Positions 25,295 through 33,041 of a stretch of DNA of 54,284 bases are shown piece after piece. Numbering within the stretch: the first letter of the stretch is position 1; each line of letters starts with the position of its first letter. A program made the translations under genes and the position numbers. Source of the DNA: Minisyncoccota bacterium (GTDB taxonomy: Bacteria; Patescibacteriota; Microgenomatia; UBA1400; PJMF01); the NCBI GenBank assembly GCA_018657765.1, contig JABHWM010000005.1:129138-183421 (forward strand), given 5' to 3'. The notes below the pieces were generated by a model. The model was not told the DNA's origin. It did no database searches and saw only the letters and a list, made by a program, of their open reading frames with translations.

Positions 25295-26086
25295 ATGAAA
25301 AATAAGAAAACAATGATAATAGGTTTGGTAGTTCTTTTACTTGTTGGAGGAGGAATATTTTTTCTGAAAAAAGATAAAACTAGTGATACCCCTGCAACAA
25401 CTCAAAAGAAAAAACTTAGTTTGCCTACAAATGTTATTCCTGTATCAGAGCGTCCTTATCTGACTCTTTTACCTAGTGCAGATGGTCGTTACATTACTAT
25501 TGGTATCGAAAACCTCAAAAAAGAAGCTGGTGAAATGAGCTATGAAATAGAGTACCAAACAGGCTCAATGCTCCAAGGTTTCCAAGGCTTACTATCTCTA
25601 GATAAGCTACCATCTTCAGAAAAAAAACTCTTTGGTTCTCAATCTGCTGGTGGAGCAATCACTTATCATGAAGATATAAAGGGTGGTTCTTTACTAACTA
25701 GATATACTGAAGGCTCTGAACCTTATGCTTTAAAATCAGACTGGAAATACATAGAAAACACAAAAAGAGAAACTGCTTTTAGTTCTAAAGATGCAAAATT
25801 CCAGATTGATGGCAAAACTCTTGCTCAACAAAGATATCTAATTATCTTTAACACCCCAGGATATCCAGAAGGTGTCCCAGGAGAAGTTGCTTCAGAAGTT
25901 TATTCATTAACAAGTTCTGGATCACTTACCGGAGAAGCAGAACTTACTATTAGGTCCAATGAAGAAGGTGAACTAAAAATCGCTGCATGGGATGGAGAAG
26001 AGTGGATGACCTATGAAGGTGAAGTTGATGACAAAATGATTACTGCTACTGTAGATCTAGTAGAACTTTATGTAGTGGTTAAATAG
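25295..26086 (+). CDS. Membrane-anchored exported protein, unknown function
   Basis: The 263-residue protein has a short basic N-terminus, a membrane helix or uncleaved signal (about 6-25), a Thr/Lys-rich linker (about 26-45) and a soluble, mainly beta-stranded outside domain (about 48-263). There is no lipobox Cys, no cysteine at all and no motif I recognise. The C-terminal 50 residues (Trp-Asp-Gly-Glu-Glu-Trp-Met-Thr-Tyr) look like a compact beta domain. It is followed by a terminator, so it probably ends the glyS transcript. A role at the cell surface is inferred only from topology. Confidence 0.7.
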   Translation: MKNKKTMIIGLVVLLLVGGGIFFLKKDKTSDTPATTQKKKLSLPTNVIPVSERPYLTLLPSADGRYITIGIENLKKEAGEMSYEIEYQTGSMLQGFQGLLSLDKLPSSEKKLFGSQSAGGAITYHEDIKGGSLLTRYTEGSEPYALKSDWKYIENTKRETAFSSKDAKFQIDGKTLAQQRYLIIFNTPGYPEGVPGEVASEVYSLTSSGSLTGEAELTIRSNEEGELKIAAWDGEEWMTYEGEVDDKMITATVDLVELYVVVK

Positions 26087-26113
26087 AATTACTTTTTAGA
26101 TAATTAAAAAATA

Positions 26114-26144
26114 AACCTTGGTTTTTATAATCAGGGTTTTTTTT
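26114..26144 (+). terminator. Rho-independent terminator
   Basis: AACCTTG (26114-26120) pairs with CAGGGTT (26132-26138), using one G-T pair, and the T-run continues to 26144. It closes the glyS/exported-protein transcript. Confidence 0.75.
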
Positions 26145-26214
26145 GTTTAAAAATTATTCAGTAATATCCATCAAACTAGCCTTTTGTATATCATTATGAG
26201 ATAATAATTGGCCT

Positions 26215-27027
26215 ATGATGAAAGAAACTAAAGACTTCGATATCTTTTTTGATTTATTTAAAGATAAAGATACCGTTTTCTATGATTACAATAAAGGAAA
26301 ACTTTGCTTATACCTGGGTAATAAACAGGGAGATGAGATCTTTGAAGACTCTGTTTCAGCAAACTGGCTGTACATGGATGATAGAGGACTATCTTACTTT
26401 GTAAGTGAAAAAACAGAGTTTAATGCTAGTGGAGGAATAAACTTTATAATCGCTCTAGCGGCTTTCGGGAAAGATGTAGTAGTAACTAATTTTAATCCGG
26501 TTAATGAAATTTTCTGGGAAGAAACACAATCAAAAGCTGATGAATTATCCATAGAACAAGGTAACTCTGTGGGTGAAATTACCTTTTTGCCAAAAAATGA
26601 AGAAGAACTAAATGATTATGAAAAAAATGAAAAAATATTTTTAGAAAAAATTAAAGAGAATCCAAAACCAAAACTTATTTATCATATTGGGCTAGCCAAT
26701 TTCTTTATCTACCTAGGTGAAAATATAGAACATCCAGAAGAAGATATAAATGATGATGGTAATAGAGTAACAATAGAAAATAGTGCTCTCCAAAGTATTA
26801 TTGGATATAGTGGTTTAGGATATATTGAACAAGTAGCTTTTTTCGCTGCTATTGGATTTGATATTACAATATGGACAAAAGATAAATCACTAAAAAAAGA
26901 GGGATTTAGAAAAGATGGATTTGAAGAAATTCATGCAGAACTTAATGAAAAAAAATTCCCTAGTGCAGAGGTACCTGGAAAAGTCACTTTTTTCTACTAT
27001 GGAAAAGAAGATGAGAAAGAAATTTAA
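26215..27027 (+). CDS. Unknown acidic protein, first of a tandem paralogue pair
   Basis: This 270-residue protein has no membrane segment, signal or cysteine cluster and is acidic. It is clearly paralogous to the next gene product: the shared middle (about 72-157) includes Ile-Ala-Leu-Ala-Ala-Phe-Gly-Lys, Gly-(Glu/Gln)-Ile-Thr-Phe-Leu-Pro-Lys and Asn-Pro-Lys-Pro-Lys. Each protein also looks internally duplicated. An N-half unit (about 10-128) and a C-half unit (about 138-263) share the order Phe/Ile-Tyr strand, Tyr-Leu-Gly, a helix ending in Phe-Gly plus a beta-strand, and a closing Gly-x-Thr-Phe. A GATAAT at 26200-26205 just upstream and no SD suggest a leaderless start. I do not recognise the family. 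Confidence 0.75.
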   Translation: MMKETKDFDIFFDLFKDKDTVFYDYNKGKLCLYLGNKQGDEIFEDSVSANWLYMDDRGLSYFVSEKTEFNASGGINFIIALAAFGKDVVVTNFNPVNEIFWEETQSKADELSIEQGNSVGEITFLPKNEEELNDYEKNEKIFLEKIKENPKPKLIYHIGLANFFIYLGENIEHPEEDINDDGNRVTIENSALQSIIGYSGLGYIEQVAFFAAIGFDITIWTKDKSLKKEGFRKDGFEEIHAELNEKKFPSAEVPGKVTFFYYGKEDEKEI

Positions 27028-27032
27028 ATATC

Positions 27033-27836
27033 ATGTCAAGAGAACTAAGAGAATTTACCGACTGGACCCTTTTTGCAAAAGAATTAGAAACTCTTTCAAC
27101 TATTTTTTATGATTTTGATAGACATAAACTTTCTATATATAATGAAAATTCAGAAGAATCTGAAGCTCCCTATAATGATGATGAATTATCTATAGCTAGT
27201 CGTATTATATATTTTTTAGCAACTGAAGAAATTAATTTATATGCTAGCCAAGGAATAAATCTAGCAATTGCTCTAGCGGCTTTCGGGAAAAATGTAATAG
27301 TAAGTAATTTCAATGCTGCTAATGAAAATTTTTGGGGAAATGCTCAAGCTGAAGCTGATAAATTAGCCAAAAAGAATGATAAAACTGTAGGTCAAATTAC
27401 TTTTTTACCAAAAGAAGATGAAGAACTAGATAAACGTGAGGTAAAAGAAAAAATATTTCTAAAAGAACTTACAAAAAATCCAAAACCTAAAATTATTTAC
27501 CATATAAGACAAAATCAATTTTTTGTCTATCTGGGTAGTGATCCAGAAAAAAGAGTTACAGACATTAAAAATAAAGATAAGTGGGCTTTTATAAAAGAAT
27601 ATGACTTAAAAGATATTATTGGATATAACGCTTTTGGCTGGATTGATCATACTGTGATGCTATCATCTCTAGGATATGATGTTGAAATATGGACAAAAGA
27701 TTCTGATGATCTTGATATGGATTTTTCTATGAATATAAAAAGAATGTCTGAAGGCAATAAACATAGAACAGATTTTGATTTTTCTGAACTAAAAGGAGAA
27801 ATAACATTTTCTTACTATGGAGAAGAAGCTAATTAA
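27033..27836 (+). CDS. Unknown acidic protein, second of a tandem paralogue pair
   Basis: This 267-residue paralogue of the preceding protein lies 5 nt behind it in one transcript. Similarity is strongest over residues 72-155 and weak at both ends. Near 27260 the two genes share an identical run around CTCTAGCGGCTTTCGGG, showing a duplication that has not fully diverged. The two-unit internal repeat is present here too (Phe-Tyr-Asp-Phe / Ile-Tyr-His-Ile; Phe-Gly-Lys-Asn-Val-Ile-Val / Leu-Gly-Tyr-Asp-Val-Glu-Ile). No enzyme motif is visible. The pair could form a heteromer; that is inference. Confidence 0.75.
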   Translation: MSRELREFTDWTLFAKELETLSTIFYDFDRHKLSIYNENSEESEAPYNDDELSIASRIIYFLATEEINLYASQGINLAIALAAFGKNVIVSNFNAANENFWGNAQAEADKLAKKNDKTVGQITFLPKEDEELDKREVKEKIFLKELTKNPKPKIIYHIRQNQFFVYLGSDPEKRVTDIKNKDKWAFIKEYDLKDIIGYNAFGWIDHTVMLSSLGYDVEIWTKDSDDLDMDFSMNIKRMSEGNKHRTDFDFSELKGEITFSYYGEEAN

Positions 27837-27860
27837 TCACAAATAATTTCTAATCTCTAC

Positions 27861-27890
27861 CCATCGTGTGTTTCACACGGTGGTTTTTTT
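27861..27890 (+). terminator. Rho-independent terminator
   Basis: CCATCGTGTG pairs with CACACGGTGG across a TTT loop, followed by seven Ts. It ends the paralogue-pair transcript before the mraZ operon. Confidence 0.88.
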
Positions 27891-27951
27891 ATGCTTTTTT
27901 TCACCTTTTCAAGATTATTAGAAAATTAATCCCATAATTCCATAAAATTAC

Positions 27952-28030
27952 TACCAATTTACCCCCATTTCACTGCTTTACTTCTCTAGTGTTTTCTGTC
28001 ATATTTAATATTGGTAAAAGTTGGTAAAGA
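27952..28030 (+). promoter_or_regulatory. Candidate MraZ operator repeats upstream of mraZ
   Basis: Two direct repeats, TTGGTAAAAG (28011-28020) and TTGGTAAAGA (28021-28030), are spaced exactly 10 bp and end 9 bp before the mraZ ATG. A reversed copy of the same modules (GGTAAATTGGTA on the - strand) is at 27952-27963. MraZ of other bacteria binds short direct repeats with one-helical-turn spacing in front of its own gene, so these are likely autoregulatory sites. No clear -35/-10 pair is visible; TTTAAT at 28004-28009 is a weak -10 candidate. Confidence 0.5.
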
Positions 28031-28039
28031 GACTTATAA

Positions 28040-28459
28040 ATGTTCATAGGCACATACTATCACACACTCGAGGAACACGGTCGAGTATCCCTGCCCAAAA
28101 CTTTTAGAGAGAAAACCCGTGACTGGATCGTTACTAGAGGTTTAGATGGGGGACTATTTGTCTTTCCAGCAGACAACTTCCAAGAACGATTACACAAAAT
28201 CACTGAAAATCACGTCTTTACCAAAAAAGCACATAGAGATTTTATCCGTCTGATGACTAATGAAGCCAAATCAATAGAAGTAGACAAGAACGGTCGAGTA
28301 AACCTGCCCAATTACTTGATCGATCTTGCCAACCTCAAAAAAGATTTGGTCGTAGTAGGTAGCCTGGATTACATAGAAATCTGGGAAAGAAAACAATATC
28401 ACCAATACGTGGATTCACTGGAAAAGAATGCAGAATCCATAGCAGAAAGTCTTCAATGA
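28040..28459 (+). CDS. mraZ: Transcriptional regulator MraZ
   Basis: This 139-residue protein has two SpoVT/AbrB-like units. The first has Glu-Glu-His-Gly-Arg-Val-Ser-Leu-Pro (about 11-19) and the second Asp-Lys-Asn-Gly-Arg-Val-Asn-Leu-Pro (about 82-90), each with the DxxxR signature loop; the first Asp is replaced by Glu. MraZ is the usual first gene of the division and cell-wall cluster and represses it through upstream repeats. Its stop overlaps the start of rsmH (ATGA). Confidence 0.95.
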   Translation: MFIGTYYHTLEEHGRVSLPKTFREKTRDWIVTRGLDGGLFVFPADNFQERLHKITENHVFTKKAHRDFIRLMTNEAKSIEVDKNGRVNLPNYLIDLANLKKDLVVVGSLDYIEIWERKQYHQYVDSLEKNAESIAESLQ

Positions 28460-29364
28460 GTGAAATAAAACACATCACCGTTATGCTCCATGAAGCCGTT
28501 GATTATCTCAACGTAGAAAAGGACAACTGGTATGTTGATTGTACTTTTGGTAGAGGAGGACATACCCAAAAAATAATGGAAAGTGGTGGTAAAGTTATTG
28601 CCTTTGATTTTGACCAAGAAAGCGTCAATAAAGGTAAAGCAAAATTTGCAGGAGAAATAGAAAAAGAGAATTTAATTTTGGTCAGAGAAAATTTTGATCA
28701 GCTACTTTCAACATTAAAACATTTACAAGGAACTCATAATATCTCTGAAATTTCAGGGATACTTTTTGACTTTGGAACTAGTACTGACCAACTAATGTCA
28801 GATTCCCGTGGTTTCAGCTTTAGTAATAAACACTCAGATCTAGATATGAGAATGGATGACAGATTGGGAGTCAAAGCTTCTGATTTACTCAAAGTTTTAC
28901 CTGCCAAAGAACTCACTAGAATTTTTAGAGACTTAGGTGGAGAAAAAAATGCCAAATCCATCGCTAGAGCTATCACTAGAATGAGAGATGAAAATCCTCA
29001 ACAACTAGAGTCTGTCGGCAGTCTGGTAAAAGCTGTTTCTATATCAGGAAGATTTCAAAAAGGAAGACTTCATCCTGCAACCAAAGTTTTTCAAGCTTTG
29101 AGAATAGTTGTTAACGATGAAATAGGAAATATAGAAAAAGCTCTCCCACAAGCACTAGAGATCATTAAACCAGCCGGAAGAATCGTGACCATAGCTTTTC
29201 ACGAAGGAGAAGACAGGTTAGTCAAACAAACCTTTAATACCTGGGAGCTTGAAAATAAAGGCTCTAAAGTTACTAAAAAAGCCATCAAACCATCTGAAGA
29301 AGAAACAACCACAAATCCTAGAAGTAGAAGTGCGAGATTAAGAGTCTTTGAAAGGGCTATCTAA
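28456..29364 (+). CDS. rsmH: 16S rRNA (cytosine-1402-N4)-methyltransferase RsmH
   Basis: RsmH (MraW) uses S-adenosylmethionine to methylate N4 of C1402 in 16S rRNA. The 302-residue protein has the opening His-Ile-Thr-Val-Met-Leu-His-Glu-Ala-Val, the SAM loop Asp-Cys-Thr-Phe-Gly-Arg-Gly-Gly-His (about 28-36), and Leu-Phe-Asp-Phe-Gly-Thr-Ser (about 103-109). It also has Arg-Gly-Phe-Ser-Phe, Asp-Leu-Arg-type Asp-Met-Arg-Met-Asp, and the C-terminal Pro-Arg-Ser-Arg-Ser-Ala-Arg-Leu-Arg. Length is normal. Its stop shares a base with the ftsL start (TAATG). Confidence 0.96.
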   Translation: MSEIKHITVMLHEAVDYLNVEKDNWYVDCTFGRGGHTQKIMESGGKVIAFDFDQESVNKGKAKFAGEIEKENLILVRENFDQLLSTLKHLQGTHNISEISGILFDFGTSTDQLMSDSRGFSFSNKHSDLDMRMDDRLGVKASDLLKVLPAKELTRIFRDLGGEKNAKSIARAITRMRDENPQQLESVGSLVKAVSISGRFQKGRLHPATKVFQALRIVVNDEIGNIEKALPQALEIIKPAGRIVTIAFHEGEDRLVKQTFNTWELENKGSKVTKKAIKPSEEETTTNPRSRSARLRVFERAI

Positions 29365-29645
29365 TGAAAACAGGTATCAAATTATATTACACCTTACTTA
29401 TTACTTTTATCGTCGTACAGGCTGTTTCAACTGTTTATCAGCTTGGTGGCACAATAGGACATGGGGAAAAAATAACTAACTTACAACAAGAATACTCTGT
29501 AAAGAAATATGAGCTTTCACTCCTACAAGAAGAAAAATATAAATCTCATTCCTTGACTGCTCTTGCAATTATTGAAGATGATTCATATCATCCTATTGGT
29601 AAGCCTATTACTCTTATAGAATCTAGCAACCTCGCTTCACGCTAA
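29364..29645 (+). CDS. ftsL: FtsL-like division protein
   Basis: This 93-residue protein has a short N-terminus, one membrane helix (about 8-26) and a helical, probably coiled-coil outside part (about 36-62, with Leu at regular spacing). That is the architecture of FtsL, which joins FtsQ/DivIB and FtsB/DivIC at the septum. Sequence similarity in this family is low. The assignment rests on size, topology and position between rsmH and ftsI. Confidence 0.7.
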   Translation: MKTGIKLYYTLLITFIVVQAVSTVYQLGGTIGHGEKITNLQQEYSVKKYELSLLQEEKYKSHSLTALAIIEDDSYHPIGKPITLIESSNLASR

Positions 29646-29664
29646 GTTGAAGATCAAATTTATG

Positions 29665-29690
29665 GGAAGTAATCAAAATTTATGACTTCC
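29665..29690 (+). promoter_or_regulatory. Hairpin presenting the ftsI start codon in its loop
   Basis: GGAAGT (29665-29670) pairs with ACTTCC (29685-29690), leaving the ATG at 29682 at the edge of a 14-nt loop. No SD precedes it except the purine run in the 5' arm. Near-identical AATTTATG segments occur at 29657-29664 and 29677-29684. Confidence 0.35.
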
Positions 29691-31451
29691 TCTTCATTAA
29701 GACCAAAACTACTTTTATTAACTTTTCTCATTGCCTTCAGTGGAGTAATAGCTAGACTCTTTTATTGGCAAATCATCCAAGGATATTCTTTAAAGAAAAT
29801 AGTTGAAAACCAAGGTACAAAAGAAAGAGTTTTCCTTGGAAAAAGGGGACAGATATTTACCAGAAATAATCATCTATTAGTAGGTAATACAGATATGTAC
29901 CATCTGATGGTAGATAAATCTCTTTTGGAAGAATCTAACGAAAATCTAGCAAAAAAACTTAGCCCATTTTTGGCAGAAAAAGACGTGAAAAACTCTACAG
30001 AATCAGCTGATCTTGAAGAATTAAAAATATTGACTGAAGAAAATAAATATTATCTAGAAAAGAGACTTTCACTAGATAGTACCTGGGTTAGGCTTTCTTC
30101 TAGAATAGGGAGAGATCTCAAAAAAGAAATAGAAGACTTTAATAATCCCGCTCTTTATTTTGAAAAATATGATGTTCGTTACTATCCAGAAGCATCGATG
30201 GCTGCTCACTTGACTGGTTTTGTCGGAAAAGATGAACAAGGACAAGATACCGGGTATTTTGGTCTGGAAGGATCTCTAAACAAAGAATTAGAAGGAAAAC
30301 TACAAAAAAAGCACTTCTTTACAGATGCATTAGGAAATCTCCTGGGAGGAGAAAATAATCTGGAAACACAGAGTCTCAATGGCCGAGACATAGTACTTAC
30401 TATTCAACGAGATATTCAATTTTTACTAGAAAGTGAGTTAAAAAATGGAATGGAGAGATATGGTGCTTTATCTGGTGAAATAATTGTTCTAGATCCAGAA
30501 ACTGGTGACCTATTAGGTCTAGCAGCATTTCCTCAATATGATCCAGAAAAATACTATACTTTCCCTTCAGAACTATATAAAAATCCTAGCCTAGCCAATA
30601 CTTATGAACCAGGATCTACTTTCAAAACACTAACTGTTGCTGCTGGGATAGATGCTGAAGTTATTACTCCAGAGACAGAATGTCCTAACTGTGACGGACC
30701 TAAAACTATCGGTAAATACACCGTTAAAACTTGGAATAATGAATATAATCCTAACATAACAATGAAAGAAGCCTTGGCAAAATCAGATAATATTGCCATG
30801 ATTTTTATTGCAGAAACCCTAGGTGTGGATAAATTTACTGAGTATCTCAAAAAATTTGGAATCGGTGAAGAAATTAAAATAGATCTTCAAGATGATACTA
30901 GTACTCCTTTTCCTAAAAAATGGGGACCTATTGAGCTAGCTACTACTTCATTTGGACAGGGGATAAGTACTAATAGTCTACAAATGGTAAGAGCTGTCTC
31001 GGCTATCGCAAACCAAGGGATAATGATGCGCCCCAAAATTCTTAAGGAAGTTCAAGATTATCAATCAAATAAAACCATTGAAATAAAACCTAGAGAAGAA
31101 AGAAAAGTTATTAGCCCTGAGACTGCTCAAACAATGACTGAATTAATGATCCATTCTGCAAAACATGGAGAAGCTCAATGGATATTCAAAGATAGCCATA
31201 CTGTAGCTGGAAAAACAGGGACCTCCCAGATTCCAATAAAAGGTGGTTATAAAGAAAATGCAACTATTGCCAGTTTTATCGGATTTGCCCCTGCAGAAAA
31301 ACCTCGTTTTGTAATGTTAGTAAAACTCAATGAACCTCAAAGTAGCCCTTGGGCTGCAGAGACAGCAGCTCCTCTTTGGTATCGTGTAGCTGGAAAGCTT
31401 TTCTTATTAATGAATATTCCACCAGATACTATAGCTTCCCCAACTCCATAA
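29682..31451 (+). CDS. ftsI: Class B penicillin-binding protein (FtsI/PBP2-type transpeptidase)
   Basis: This 589-residue septal peptidoglycan transpeptidase is anchored by one N-terminal helix (about 8-26). The pedestal/dimerisation domain is followed by the penicillin-binding domain. The catalytic Ser312 lies in Ser-Thr-Phe-Lys315, the second motif is Ser368-Asp-Asn370, and the third is Lys511-Thr-Gly513, all intact. Position after ftsL points to FtsI (division) and not the elongation PBP2. The 3' end overlaps the convergent parB gene by 23 bp. Confidence 0.92.
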   Translation: MTSSSLRPKLLLLTFLIAFSGVIARLFYWQIIQGYSLKKIVENQGTKERVFLGKRGQIFTRNNHLLVGNTDMYHLMVDKSLLEESNENLAKKLSPFLAEKDVKNSTESADLEELKILTEENKYYLEKRLSLDSTWVRLSSRIGRDLKKEIEDFNNPALYFEKYDVRYYPEASMAAHLTGFVGKDEQGQDTGYFGLEGSLNKELEGKLQKKHFFTDALGNLLGGENNLETQSLNGRDIVLTIQRDIQFLLESELKNGMERYGALSGEIIVLDPETGDLLGLAAFPQYDPEKYYTFPSELYKNPSLANTYEPGSTFKTLTVAAGIDAEVITPETECPNCDGPKTIGKYTVKTWNNEYNPNITMKEALAKSDNIAMIFIAETLGVDKFTEYLKKFGIGEEIKIDLQDDTSTPFPKKWGPIELATTSFGQGISTNSLQMVRAVSAIANQGIMMRPKILKEVQDYQSNKTIEIKPREERKVISPETAQTMTELMIHSAKHGEAQWIFKDSHTVAGKTGTSQIPIKGGYKENATIASFIGFAPAEKPRFVMLVKLNEPQSSPWAAETAAPLWYRVAGKLFLLMNIPPDTIASPTP

Positions 31452-32250
31452 TCTTTTCTAGATCATCCTGAGTTTTTTGTGGAGAACCTTTTAGAGTAAT
31501 GGTTACTCTAGTCTGGTTTTTAGAACGTGACAACTTCAAAAGAGTAGGGGCATGAAAAATAGTATTAAAATCTTTTTCCCAACCTTTAATAGTTTCATCT
31601 ACTTCTTTTACTTGTTGAGCACTAGATTTGGTAACTGAACCTTTTTTCAATAACTCATCTTTGAAACGACGAGCCAAATCTTCTGCTCTTCTTACAGAAG
31701 CTTTTTCTTTACGAATTATTTTATAACACTCGACCATTGCTTCTTCATTCTCGATGCTAGATAAAGCTCTAGCATGTCCTTCTGTAATTTTTCCTTGTAC
31801 AAGACCGTCTGTTACAGCATCTGGCAATGACAAAAGTTTGACTGTATTACTGATATATGAGGAAGATTTACCTATTCTAGTAGCAAGATCTGCTAAACTA
31901 AGACTAAATTCTCTGGTCAAACGAACAAATGATTGAGCTCTTTCTATTGGATTAAGATTCACTCGTTGAACATTCTCTACCAAAGCCATCTCCAACATTC
32001 CTTGAGGAGTAGTTTTCCTAACATGAACAGGAACTTCTTTCAGGCCAACTAGTTTTGCAGCCTGCCAACGACGTTCTCCAGCAATGATCTGGTAACCAGC
32101 TGGTGTTTCTGCGACTACTAATGGCTCCAAAATACCATAAGTTCTTATAGATTGAGCCAATTCATCTATGTCTTTTGACTTGACTTTTTCTCTGGGTTGG
32201 AAGGGGTTTGTTTGTAATTGGTTTGTTTCTAAAGTCGTTACTTTTGACAT
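31429..32250 (-). CDS. parB: Chromosome-partitioning protein ParB
   Basis: ParB binds parS sites, spreads as a CTP-dependent clamp and works with ParA/Smc in segregation. The 273-residue protein has the N-terminal Asn-Pro-x-Gln-Pro-Arg motif, the clamp motif Ala-Gly-Glu-Arg-Arg-Trp (about 57-62) and Glu-Asn-Val-Gln-Arg (about 92-96). A helix-turn-helix centred near 116-137 (Thr-Arg-Ile-Gly-Lys-Ser-Ser-Ser-Tyr-Ile-Ser-Asn) and a C-terminal dimerisation part follow. No parA lies beside it in this window. The region upstream (32251-32498) contains TTTTCACGGAAAA, reminiscent of part of parS. Confidence 0.93.
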   Translation of the reverse strand: MSKVTTLETNQLQTNPFQPREKVKSKDIDELAQSIRTYGILEPLVVAETPAGYQIIAGERRWQAAKLVGLKEVPVHVRKTTPQGMLEMALVENVQRVNLNPIERAQSFVRLTREFSLSLADLATRIGKSSSYISNTVKLLSLPDAVTDGLVQGKITEGHARALSSIENEEAMVECYKIIRKEKASVRRAEDLARRFKDELLKKGSVTKSSAQQVKEVDETIKGWEKDFNTIFHAPTLLKLSRSKNQTRVTITLKGSPQKTQDDLEKIMELGKL

Positions 32251-32402
32251 ATTTTTCTTTTGATTTTATTTAACTACTAAATTTATTTATACATTAATTA
32301 TATGAAACTAATGATCAATGTAGCATAGATTGTTATACTTTTCACAAGAAGTTTTCACGGAAAAAATGATAGATATAATATGTATTTAAAATTGTCATAA
32401 TA

Positions 32403-32431
32403 TTGACTATAGGATGTTCTAAGAGTATAAT
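32403..32431 (+). promoter_or_regulatory. Strong promoter for the 59-aa zinc-ribbon gene
   Basis: TTGACT (32403-32408) and TATAAT (32426-32431) have a 17-bp spacer. The expected start is near 32438, where GTCTATCA (32438-32445) can pair with TGATAGAC (32475-32482). This puts an 8-bp hairpin at the 5' end of the mRNA, just ahead of the SD. Confidence 0.8.
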
Positions 32432-32498
32432 AAGCTGGTCTATCATTCATCTCAGTAAAGCATCGAGAAATCTGTGATAGACAAAAAGGAGATTCCAA

Positions 32499-32678
32499 AT
32501 GACTTTGGGATTTAAATACATCTCACCTAAAAAAGTGAGAAAAATGATTGTTGATCAGGGATTAACAGAAGGTGATGCCTGCCCAGGAAAATGTGGTGGA
32601 CATCTAAACAAAAAGAGACAATTTGGAGTTTTGTGGCTTCAATGCAGCCAGAAAAAAAACCATTATGCTCTAGCCTAA
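32499..32678 (+). CDS. 59-aa small protein with a zinc-ribbon-like motif
   Basis: AAGGAG (32486-32491) is 7 nt before the ATG, and a strong promoter and a terminator frame the gene, so this small ORF is well supported. The basic product has Cys28-Pro-Gly-Lys-Cys32 and later Leu-Gln-Cys49-Ser...His54, which could hold one zinc ion in a ribbon-type fold. It is similar in style to small topoisomerase-type or ribosomal zinc ribbons but I cannot name a family. Lys/Arg make up about a fifth of it, which suggests nucleic-acid contact. It is divergent from parB and convergent with rpmA. Confidence 0.75.
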   Translation: MTLGFKYISPKKVRKMIVDQGLTEGDACPGKCGGHLNKKRQFGVLWLQCSQKKNHYALA

Positions 32679-32685
32679 TCAACAA

Positions 32686-32720
32686 AAAGCCTGTGGAATT
32701 TCCACAGGCTTTATTTTTTT
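32686..32720. terminator. Bidirectional terminator between the small zinc-ribbon gene and rpmA
   Basis: AAAGCCTGTGGAA and TTCCACAGGCTTT form a near-perfect hairpin (32686-32712), with T-rich tails on both strands. It can end the 59-aa gene transcript (+) and the rpmA transcript (-). Confidence 0.9.
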
Positions 32721-32738
32721 TAATTTAAATTTTAAGAA

Positions 32739-32996
32739 TTAGTTAGCAACCACTTTCACAACAGTCTTACCAAATTTCTTACCAAACTCAACAATACCAT
32801 CAATCATAGAGAATACAGTGTAATCTCTACCCATTTTAGTACCTTTACCTGGCTTATATTTAGCACCTTTTTGTCTAACGATGATCTGACCAACTTTTAC
32901 AGATTGTCCACCAGATTTCTTGAGACCAAAACGCTTACCATGTCTGCTACCTTGTGAGTGTTGGGTAACGCTTCCTGAACCTTTGACGTGTGCCAT
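32739..32996 (-). CDS. rpmA: 50S ribosomal protein L27
   Basis: This 85-residue protein reaches the peptidyl-transferase centre with its N-terminus. It begins Met-Ala-His-Val-Lys-Gly-Ser-Gly-Ser and contains Gly-Lys-Arg-Phe-Gly-Leu-Lys, Ile-Val-Arg-Gln-Lys-Gly and Pro-Gly-Lys-Gly-Thr-Lys-Met-Gly-Arg-Asp-Tyr-Thr. No N-terminal extension of the Firmicutes type is present. GGGAG lies about 9 nt upstream of the ATG. A TATAAT overlapping the end of the methyltransferase gene (around 33046) may give it a promoter of its own. Confidence 0.96.
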   Translation of the reverse strand: MAHVKGSGSVTQHSQGSRHGKRFGLKKSGGQSVKVGQIIVRQKGAKYKPGKGTKMGRDYTVFSMIDGIVEFGKKFGKTVVKVVAN

Positions 32997-33041
32997 AATT
33001 TATTTCTCCCTTTTATTTTTCTATATTACGCTTCAATAATC

